Shown here piece after piece: positions 1-5,263 of a stretch of DNA of 7,855 bases (position 1 is the first letter of the stretch; each line of letters starts with the position of its first letter). Both the position numbers and the translations under genes were made by a program. Source of the stretch: Candidatus Competibacteraceae bacterium (GTDB lineage Bacteria > Pseudomonadota > Gammaproteobacteria > Competibacterales > Competibacteraceae); the NCBI GenBank assembly GCA_003527885.1, contig DPWB01000109.1, forward strand, positions 11,363 to 19,217, read 5' to 3'. Under the pieces are notes generated by a model. That model was not told the DNA's origin and searched no databases. It saw nothing but the letters and a program-made list of their open reading frames with translations.

Positions 1-182
1 ACGGTCGCCAGATCGCCTTGCACGTCGGCGTCGATGTCGGTCTTGAGCAGCGGGAAGGTGACGGGCTTGCCGTCCACCGTCGCCTCGATCCGCCCGCCGA
101 GATCGTCGGGAACGACGGCCAGCGCGCCGCCCAGCGGTATCCAAGCCAGGAGGCCGATTAAGAGTGCTTTAAGTTTCTTCAT
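1..182 (-). CDS. Secreted protein beginning with a VIT-like domain (partial, 3' end beyond the window)
   Basis: The gene starts with ATG at 182-180 and runs off the left edge after 60 codons. Residues 1-22 form a classic Sec signal peptide: a basic start (MKKLK), a hydrophobic core and a likely cleavage after ALA. The mature start reads like the opening of a VIT (vault/inter-alpha-trypsin inhibitor) domain, with a short beta-rich stretch and the segment PLLKTDIDADVQGDLATV. In that family the block is normally followed by a 'QTF.N' strand, which here lies outside the window. A ribosome-binding site (GAGGA) sits about 8 bases before the start. The gene follows the exosortase gene with an 18-bp gap, so the two are almost certainly one operon. 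I infer that it is the dedicated exosortase substrate, with a VIT (perhaps also VWA) ectodomain and a C-terminal sorting signal. The sorting signal cannot be seen here. The VIT call is from remembered family pattern only. Confidence 0.6.
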   Translation of the reverse strand, partial: MKKLKALLIGLLAWIPLGGALAVVPDDLGGRIEATVDGKPVTFPLLKTDIDADVQGDLAT

Positions 183-200
183 GGGATTTTCCTCGAAAGG

Positions 201-1706
201 TCAGAGTTTCACGGTCAGGGGTTGCGGGGTGCCGCGATAGGCGGACGGCGAGAGATCCAGCGCCCGCCATACCGCGACGTCGAAGTTTTCCACCAGGGGT
301 CCCGGCAATTCCCACGGCGCGATCCGTTGGATCATCCGCCAGGTCGTGCCGGGGGCTTGCACCCAACGCCAGATCGCCTCGGCGACGTGGGGGGTCCATT
401 CCCCGCGCTCCGACACGAAGCTGACGGTGATCCGCCAATCGCGGCCTTGCGGGTCGGTGCTGCGGTACACCGCGCTGGGGGTGACCCCGCCGGTCTGGCC
501 GAGATAGCGCACGGTGTGGCCGCTGCCGGCCAGGCATTCCTCCGGCGAATGCAGGTGGCGCAGCGGGGCGGAGGTGCTGACCACCAACAGGCCGAACGGC
601 CCGTACGCCGCCCGCGCCGCGCCGCCGCCGTAGCGGGTGAAGTAGCTTTGTTCCCGGTCGGTCAACGCGCCGGGCAAGGCGGCGAAAATGCCGATCCGGT
701 CGGGCAATTGCGGCGCGGCCTGCGGGCGGGCGACATCCAGGGGTTGCGGCGGCACGCTGACGATGCCGGCGCAGGCGATCAGGAAAGCCACCCCCGCGAG
801 CGGTCGGACGGTCAATAGAGTCGGCGAGGCAACGATAGTGGATGCGGCGGACGGCTGAGGAAGCGCGGCGCGACGGCTCCAGTACGCCCACCACCCCAAC
901 GGCAAGGCCGATAAAGCCAAGGTGAGCAGGCCAAGGCCGCTGTGCCAGGGTTCGGCGAAGACATCCAAGCCGCCCAGGGCGTCGCGGTGAACCAAACCGG
1001 CGGCGAGCACGACGATGCGCAGGCTGTTGCCGAGTGCCGCCGCCGCCAGCGCGATCAGCGCGCCCCAAACCGCCTGACGCGGCGTCGGGCGCACCAGCGC
1101 GGCGAGCGCCGAAAACAGCAGCAGCAACAGCAGCAAGCCGCGCGTGCCGGAGCAGGGCAGATCGACCAGCACGACCTGCTCGTGCCATTGGATTTGCAAT
1201 CCGTCGCAAAGGACCGGCGCGTTGCCCAATTTGAGCGCCCCGCACGCGCCGGCGGCGGACGCCTGTTGCAAGGCGAAACCGAAGCCGCGTTGCAGGATGC
1301 GCTCGACCGGCAAAGCGAAGGCGAACAGCACCGCCAGCCAGCCGGGCGACAGCGGGCGAGCGCGATGGTGCAGCCCCAGCAGCAAGCCGATGGCGCAGAC
1401 ATCCACCGCCAGCGCCGCCGCGCCGAGGGTGTTGACGCCCGACCATTGGCCGAGCAAGCGCAGCAAGGCGGTCAGCCCCAGCAAACCGACGCCGTTCACG
1501 CGCTGGCGGGCGTCGATCCCTTGCAAGGGGCTAGTCGCGCTCCACAGCAGCAAGCCGCCGGTCAGCGCCGCCACCCACAATCCCTGGGAATCGTAGGCGG
1601 GATCGAACCAAGTCCGCACCAGCCACAGCAGCGGGTGCGCGGCCAGCAGCGCGAGCCCCCCGATCAGGGCGGCGGGACCGAGGAATGGAAGCAGGGATTG
1701 GCGCAT
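201..1706 (-). CDS. xrtT: Exosortase with fused EpsI-like C-terminal domain (probably exosortase T type)
   Basis: A 501-residue multi-pass inner-membrane protein. The first ~280 residues are strongly hydrophobic and carry the exosortase catalytic triad in the expected order: Cys185 in LPCSGTRG, Arg230 in GNSLRI and His255 in EPWHSGLGL. Exosortases are transpeptidase-like enzymes that cleave C-terminal PEP-CTERM-type signals and hand proteins to the cell surface. Residues ~300-318 form a further membrane segment. Residues ~335-501 resemble the periplasmic EpsI/exosortase-associated domain (HSPEEC at 386-391). Many exosortases lack this domain or encode it separately, so this is the fused, ~500-residue type. 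The start is ATG with an upstream GGAG. The downstream neighbour is a signal-peptide protein with a VIT-like start, a pairing that fits a dedicated single-target sorting system. The enzyme family is secure. The subfamily letter T is from memory of length, fusion and neighbour, and is less sure. Confidence 0.88.
   Translation of the reverse strand: MRQSLLPFLGPAALIGGLALLAAHPLLWLVRTWFDPAYDSQGLWVAALTGGLLLWSATSPLQGIDARQRVNGVGLLGLTALLRLLGQWSGVNTLGAAALAVDVCAIGLLLGLHHRARPLSPGWLAVLFAFALPVERILQRGFGFALQQASAAGACGALKLGNAPVLCDGLQIQWHEQVVLVDLPCSGTRGLLLLLLLFSALAALVRPTPRQAVWGALIALAAAALGNSLRIVVLAAGLVHRDALGGLDVFAEPWHSGLGLLTLALSALPLGWWAYWSRRAALPQPSAASTIVASPTLLTVRPLAGVAFLIACAGIVSVPPQPLDVARPQAAPQLPDRIGIFAALPGALTDREQSYFTRYGGGAARAAYGPFGLLVVSTSAPLRHLHSPEECLAGSGHTVRYLGQTGGVTPSAVYRSTDPQGRDWRITVSFVSERGEWTPHVAEAIWRWVQAPGTTWRMIQRIAPWELPGPLVENFDVAVWRALDLSPSAYRGTPQPLTVKL
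1116..1136 (-). repeat. Leucine-codon trinucleotide run in the exosortase gene
   Basis: Seven consecutive CTG/TTG codons encode Leu191-Leu197, directly after the catalytic CSGTRG motif. On the plus strand this is a CAG/CAA run. The run lies in a membrane helix, so gain or loss of one unit would keep the frame and shift the helix by one residue. It may be no more than Leu codon bias in a hydrophobic helix. Confidence 0.5.
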
Positions 1707-1768
1707 GGCGAGTCTCCGTTGAATCGCCAGCGCAGTATGGAAAGCAGAGATGCGCGCCCGATGGCGCG

Positions 1769-1800
1769 ATCGTGCAAAAGCGAGGAAGAATCGTGCAAAA
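1769..1800. repeat. Two direct copies of ATCGTGCAAAA, 21 bp apart
   Basis: The copies are at 1769-1779 and 1790-1800 and match exactly over 11 bases. A shorter GTGCAA follows at 1804-1809. The 21-bp period is two helical turns, so both copies face the same side of the DNA. This fits a tandem operator for the exosortase operon (start at 1706). No regulator is encoded in the window, so the role is inferred. Confidence 0.45.
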
Positions 1801-1809
1801 CGGGTGCAA
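1794..1809 (-). promoter_or_regulatory. Weak sigma-54-like promoter candidate for the exosortase operon
   Basis: On the minus strand the element reads TTGCAC-N5-TTGCA, against the sigma-54 consensus TGGCAC-N5-TTGCA. The spacing is exact, but one G of the nearly invariant -24 GG pair is missing. It would place the transcript start about 75-80 bases before the exosortase ATG. Sigma-54 control is known for other exosortase/PEP-CTERM systems through PrsK/PrsR. The missing G keeps confidence low, and the same bases overlap the direct repeats. Confidence 0.2.
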
Positions 1810-1903
1810 GCGGCCCGTTATCGTCCAGCTTCATCATTCGGACGGGCTTGGGCGGCCCAGAGGGTCAGATCGGTCGCTTACGGCGTCGCCCGCGATGAAG
1901 CAT

Positions 1904-1912
1904 TGATACAAT
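1904..1912 (+). promoter_or_regulatory. Extended -10 promoter candidate for hsdM
   Basis: The sequence TGATACAAT is a TGn extended -10 followed by TACAAT, one mismatch from TATAAT. No good -35 hexamer is seen about 17 bases upstream, which extended -10 promoters can tolerate. It would give a 5' leader of roughly 115 bases that contains the first copy of the 15-bp repeat. Confidence 0.3.
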
Positions 1913-1928
1913 CCGATTTGCGGTTTTC

Positions 1929-1943
1929 AAAGAGCGGCGCTAG
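1929..1943. repeat. 15-bp direct repeat, copy 1 (upstream of hsdM)
   Basis: The sequence AAAGAGCGGCGCTAG recurs exactly at 6774-6788. Similarity extends left: CGGTTTTC at 1921-1928 matches CGGCTTTC at 6759-6766, with 7 extra bases in the second copy. This copy lies 90 bases before the hsdM start. It contains the short odd palindrome AGCG-G-CGCT. Confidence 0.75.
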
Positions 1944-2022
1944 CCCGATGAATCCAAGCGTTTTACCCACCACAGGCGATGCGCAGTGACCGACGGTGAC
2001 GCAATCGAACCTCTCGCATTTT

Positions 2023-2026
2023 AGGA
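2023..2026 (+). promoter_or_regulatory. Ribosome-binding site that fixes the TTG start of hsdM
   Basis: AGGA lies 7 bases before TTG at 2034. An in-frame TAG at 2022-2024 rules out any start further upstream, and the next in-frame ATG is about 31 codons inside the conserved N-terminal domain. TTG is therefore the best start. Confidence 0.65.
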
Positions 2027-2033
2027 CGCACTC

Positions 2034-4163
2034 TTGAGCGCCAACTTTCAATCACTCGCCAACTTCATCTGGTCCGTCGCCGACCTGCTGCGCGGTCCCT
2101 ATCGCCCGCCGCAGTACGAGCGCGTCATGCTGCCCCTGACAGTGCTGCGCCGCTTCGATGCCGTGCTGGCCTCTACCAAGGAGACTGTCCTCGCGCGCCA
2201 TGAGACCTTGAAAGGCAAGGAACCCGCGCTAGTGGATCGGGTGCTAAACGAAGTCGCCAAGAACGAACAGGGTGACTCGCTGGGGTTTCACAACCATAGC
2301 CGGCTCGATTTCCACAGGCTCAAGGGCGATCCAGATCATATCGTTCGCCACCTCAACGATTACATCAACAGCTTTTCGGAGAACGTTCGCAAGATTTTCG
2401 AGCGTTTCGATTTCGAAAAGGAGATCGAAAAGCTGGAGGAGTCCAACCGCCTTTATCAGGTGGTGGCCCAATTCGCCGAAATCGACCTGCACCCCGATCG
2501 CGTCGACAACCTCACCATGGGGCTGGTGTTCGAAGACTTGATCCGGCGCTTCAACGAAGCCGCCAACGAAACCGCCGGCGACCACTTCACCCCGCGCGAA
2601 GTGATCCGGCTCATGGTCAACCTGTTGCTGGAACCCGACACCGGCGTCCTCACCCAAGCCGGCGTCATCGTCACCGTCTGCGATCCGGCTTGCGGCACCG
2701 GCGGCATGTTGGCCGAAGCGCAGAACTGGATTCGCGCCCACAACGGACAAGCCACCGTCAAGGTGTTCGGGCAGGACTACAACCCGCGCTCCTACGCCGT
2801 GGCCGCCTCCGACCTGTTGATCAAGGGCCACAAGGATGGCCAAGTGGTGCTGGGCAACACCCTGACCCACGACCCGTTTCCAGAGCAACGCTTCGACTAT
2901 CTGCTGGCCAACCCGCCCTTTGGCGTGGATTGGAAGGCCGAGAAAAAAATCATCGACCGCTGGCCCAGCTTTTGCGGCTACGGCGGCAAGCTGCCGCGCA
3001 TCAACGATGGCGCGCTATTGTTCCTGCTCTACATGATGAGCAAATTCCAGAGCCACAAGGCGGGCGAGCGCGACCAGCCCGGCTCGCGCGCGGCCGTCGT
3101 CTTCAACGGCTCGCCCCTGTTCACCGGTGGCGCGGGCAGCGGCGAGAGCGACATCCGCCGCTGGATCATCGAGCGCGACCGGCTCGAAGCCATCGTCGCC
3201 CTGCCGGAGCAGATGTTCTACAACACCGGCATCGGCACCTTCATCTGGGTGGTCACCAACCGCAAGGCCGATCACCGCAAGGGCAAGATTCAGCTTATCG
3301 ACGCCCGCGAGCGCTACACGCCGATGAAGCGCAGCCTGGGCGACAAGCGCCGTTATCTCGATTCGACCGCCATCGACGCCATCACCCGCGAGCACGGCGC
3401 GCTGGAAGACAGCAAGACCAGCCGCGTGTTCGACAACGCCGACTTCGGCTACCGCCGCATCGCCGTGCTGCGTCCGCTGCGCCTGCGCTTCCAGATCACC
3501 GATGAGGCGCGCGAGCGTTTCCTGAACGCCTGCCCCGAATTGTCCGACGCCTTGCGGGCGGTGCGGGACCGGCTTGGGTCAGCACCTCTGTTGGACTGGA
3601 ACCAGACCTGGGACGCCGTACAGCACATATTCAAAACGCTGCCCGACGGGGCGGAAGGGTGGGCGAAGGGTGCGAAGGGCACGGCGCAGAAGAAAAGCTT
3701 CCGCGACTGCTTTGCCGCTGTGGACCCCGAAGCCGCGCCCGTCATCGCCAAGCACCACCGAGATGACCCCATGGGCGCGGGCCGACTTTTCCCCGACCAG
3801 ACCCTGCCCGCCGACTTCACCACCCGCGAGCTTTACACGCTGCTGGGCTTTTTCCCCGATGGCGAAGGCGGTTTCATCGAGCACGAAGCCGACCCGGACT
3901 TGAAAGACGCTGAGAACATCCCTTTGAAGGAAGATATCGTCAGCTACTTCCGGCGCGAGGTGCGGCCCTATTTGGCCGATGCCTGGATCGACCGCGAGAC
4001 GCTGGACGAGCACGACGGCGGCATCGGCAAGGTCGGCTATGAGATCAATTTCAACCGCGTGTTCTTCCAGTACCGGCCGCCGCGTCCTCTGGCCGAGATC
4101 GACGCGGAATTGGCCGAGGTGGAAAAGCGGATTCTGGCGTTGCTGCGGGAGGTGACGGAGTGA
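2034..4163 (+). CDS. hsdM: Type I restriction-modification system, DNA methyltransferase subunit (HsdM)
   Basis: This 709-residue protein should methylate adenine at N6 in the target chosen by HsdS, marking self DNA. Residues ~1-150 form the helical HsdM N-terminal domain (RPPQYERVMLPLTVLRR at 25-41). The catalytic domain follows: DHFTPREV at 183-190, the S-adenosylmethionine-binding motif DPACGTGG at 217-224, and the N6-adenine motif NPPFG at 293-297. All key residues are present. The protein is longer than classic HsdM (about 500-530 residues) because of an extra C-terminal ~200 residues, ending in a segment (SYFRREVRPYLADAW, then a helical tail rich in Glu and Leu) that I associate with the long HsdM type. 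It is the first gene of the operon. Its stop overlaps the start of the nuclease gene in GTGA. A short purine-rich tandem repeat falls in the C-terminal linker. The function is secure. Confidence 0.95.
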   Translation: MSANFQSLANFIWSVADLLRGPYRPPQYERVMLPLTVLRRFDAVLASTKETVLARHETLKGKEPALVDRVLNEVAKNEQGDSLGFHNHSRLDFHRLKGDPDHIVRHLNDYINSFSENVRKIFERFDFEKEIEKLEESNRLYQVVAQFAEIDLHPDRVDNLTMGLVFEDLIRRFNEAANETAGDHFTPREVIRLMVNLLLEPDTGVLTQAGVIVTVCDPACGTGGMLAEAQNWIRAHNGQATVKVFGQDYNPRSYAVAASDLLIKGHKDGQVVLGNTLTHDPFPEQRFDYLLANPPFGVDWKAEKKIIDRWPSFCGYGGKLPRINDGALLFLLYMMSKFQSHKAGERDQPGSRAAVVFNGSPLFTGGAGSGESDIRRWIIERDRLEAIVALPEQMFYNTGIGTFIWVVTNRKADHRKGKIQLIDARERYTPMKRSLGDKRRYLDSTAIDAITREHGALEDSKTSRVFDNADFGYRRIAVLRPLRLRFQITDEARERFLNACPELSDALRAVRDRLGSAPLLDWNQTWDAVQHIFKTLPDGAEGWAKGAKGTAQKKSFRDCFAAVDPEAAPVIAKHHRDDPMGAGRLFPDQTLPADFTTRELYTLLGFFPDGEGGFIEHEADPDLKDAENIPLKEDIVSYFRREVRPYLADAWIDRETLDEHDGGIGKVGYEINFNRVFFQYRPPRPLAEIDAELAEVEKRILALLREVTE
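3651..3680 (+). repeat. In-frame tandem GCGAAGGGT-like repeat in hsdM
   Basis: Three near copies lie at 3651-3660 (GCGGAAGGGT), 3663-3671 (GCGAAGGGT) and 3672-3680 (GCGAAGGGC). The offsets are 12 and 9 bases, both multiples of three. They encode a Gly/Ala/Lys-rich stretch near residues 540-549, between the catalytic core and the conserved tail. It is probably a flexible linker that can change length without a frameshift. Confidence 0.5.
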
Positions 4164-5263
4164 ACGAGCTGATTCACCAAATCCGCGACCTAATTTTATC
4201 CGCCCGCCGGGCGGTGGCGCATTCCGTCGATCTGATCCAGGTGTTGACCAACTTCGAGATCGGTCGGCGCATCATCGAACATGAACAACAGGGCAAGGAA
4301 CGGGCAGAGTATGGCGATGCCATGCTGAAGGCACTGGCTATCGCTTTGACCGATGAGTTTGGCCGGGGATTTTCGCAAACCAATCTCAAAATGATGCGCC
4401 GGTTTTATCTGATCTATCAGCATCGGATGGGTCAGGCAGTGCCCGGCCTTTTACCCGCCGTGAAAAAAGGTCAGACACTGTCTGACTTTTTGCAGAAATC
4501 CGATGTTGCGTCTCAAAATTCACCAGGGAATATTCGGGCTGGGGCGTCCGCGTCTTTCCATTTGAGCTGGTCCCATTATGTTTTCTTGATAAGCGTCGAG
4601 AACGACGCCGAAAGGCGGTTTTATGAAATCGAATCCGCCGGCCAAGGCTGGTCGCTACGGGAGCTCAAGCGCCAGTTCAATGCGGGTTTATACGAACGGT
4701 TGGCTCTGAGCCGAGATAAAGACGGAGTCAGACAGCTCGCCACCCAAGGTCAGATCATCGGCCGCCCCGAAGATCTTCTAAAAGAGCCTTACGTGCTGGA
4801 ATTTTTGGGGCTAGACGAACAGGCGAAATACAGTGAATCGGATTTGGAAAGCGCCATCATCGACAAGCTCGAACACTTTCTGTTGGAACTGGGCAAGGGT
4901 TTTCTGTTCGAGGCCCGGCAAAAGCGTTTCACTTTCGATGAAGAGCATTTTTTCGTCGATCTGGTGTTCTACAACCGCCTGTTGCGTTGCTACGTGCTGC
5001 TCGATCTGAAAATCGGCAAGCTCAGTCACGGCGACTTGGGCCAGATGCAGATGTACGTCAACTATTTTGACCGCCATGTGAAGCTGGTTGAGGAAAATCC
5101 CACCATCGGCATCGTGCTCTGCAAAAAGAAACACGACGCGCTGGTCGAAATTACCCTACCCAAGGACGCCAACATCCACGCCCGCGAATATCAGCTTTAC
5201 TTGCCCGATAAAACATTGCTGCGCCAGAAGCTGGCGGAATGGGGCGGGGAGATGGAGGAGTGA
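4160..5263 (+). CDS. yhcG: DUF1016/YhcG-family PD-(D/E)XK nuclease embedded in the R-M operon
   Basis: A 367-residue protein with the two-part layout of the YhcG family. The N-terminal helical domain (~1-90) carries the family pattern IGRRIIEHEQQGKERAEYG (34-52) and GFSQTNLKMMRRFY (70-83). A variable linker (~88-134) leads to LSWSHYVFL (135-143). The C-terminal nuclease fold (~235-345) shows Asp267 (FFVDLVFY), Asp282-x-Lys284 (LLDLKIGK) and Gln295 (GQMQMYV). The second acidic residue is Asp where Glu is commoner, which should still bind metal. Translation starts at GTG 4160, inside the hsdM stop (GTGA), with GGAGG 7 bases upstream, so it is coupled to HsdM. Its own stop overlaps the hsdS start in the same way. 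The family is often found near restriction genes, but its substrate is not known to me. I infer an accessory nuclease of this defence locus. It is less GC-rich than hsdM. Confidence 0.88.
   Translation: MNELIHQIRDLILSARRAVAHSVDLIQVLTNFEIGRRIIEHEQQGKERAEYGDAMLKALAIALTDEFGRGFSQTNLKMMRRFYLIYQHRMGQAVPGLLPAVKKGQTLSDFLQKSDVASQNSPGNIRAGASASFHLSWSHYVFLISVENDAERRFYEIESAGQGWSLRELKRQFNAGLYERLALSRDKDGVRQLATQGQIIGRPEDLLKEPYVLEFLGLDEQAKYSESDLESAIIDKLEHFLLELGKGFLFEARQKRFTFDEEHFFVDLVFYNRLLRCYVLLDLKIGKLSHGDLGQMQMYVNYFDRHVKLVEENPTIGIVLCKKKHDALVEITLPKDANIHAREYQLYLPDKTLLRQKLAEWGGEMEE
4463..4491 (+). terminator. Terminator-like hairpin inside the yhcG-like coding region
   Basis: An A6 run (4463-4468), stem GTCAGA (4470-4475), loop CACTG, stem TCTGAC (4481-4486) and T5 (4487-4491) form the shape of a short bidirectional intrinsic terminator. 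It falls in the variable linker codons of the nuclease gene. The stem is only 6 bp with moderate GC, so it may be weak. Translating ribosomes would normally prevent it from forming. Confidence 0.35.
5246..5250 (+). promoter_or_regulatory. Ribosome-binding site supporting a GTG start of hsdS at 5260
   Basis: GGGGA lies 9 bases before GTG at 5260, which overlaps the nuclease stop as GTGA, the same arrangement as at the hsdM junction. The alternative in-frame ATG at 5239 has no good site in front of it and would add seven unconserved residues inside the preceding gene. Confidence 0.5.

Larger units (their letters stand above)
1707..2033. other. Divergent intergenic region between the exosortase operon and the type I R-M operon
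   Basis: This 327-bp stretch separates two operons transcribed away from each other, so it should hold both promoters. Visible in it are a GC-rich hairpin (CGCGCC, loop CGAT, GGCGCG at 1753-1768) that would lie in the exosortase 5' leader, two copies of an 11-mer at 1769-1779 and 1790-1800, a -24/-12-like element on the minus strand, an extended -10 element on the plus strand, and the first copy of a 15-bp direct repeat (1929-1943). The plus-strand open frames running through it lack ribosome-binding sites and family resemblance, so I do not call a gene. Confidence 0.7.

Noticed and set aside
169..1446. Long minus-strand open frame of 425 codons overlapping the exosortase gene
   Set aside because: It is a shifted frame of the exosortase gene, Arg/Ala/Pro-rich with no domain pattern, as expected for shadows in high-GC DNA.
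1762..1777. Plus-strand TGGCGC...TGCAA as a sigma-54 promoter for hsdM
   Set aside because: The GG and GC pairs are 9 bases apart instead of 10, so the fixed spacing is wrong.
942..1898. Plus-strand open frame of 318 codons antisense to the exosortase gene
   Set aside because: It is Gln/Arg-rich antisense translation of a Leu-rich membrane protein and has no recognisable family or ribosome-binding site.
1750..1989. Plus-strand frame of 79 codons in the divergent gap, and a 13-codon frame at 1948-1989
   Set aside because: There is no ribosome-binding site, the composition is Arg/Ala-rich, and it crosses the candidate promoters and the 15-bp repeat. It does not look like a protein.
2690..3505. 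Second-frame open frame of 271 codons within hsdM
   Set aside because: It is an Arg/Pro/His-rich shadow of the methyltransferase frame, which carries all the catalytic motifs.
5239..5260. ATG at 5239 as the hsdS start
   Set aside because: It lies inside the preceding gene without a good ribosome-binding site. GTG 5260 matches the GTGA overlap style of this operon. It is not strictly excluded.
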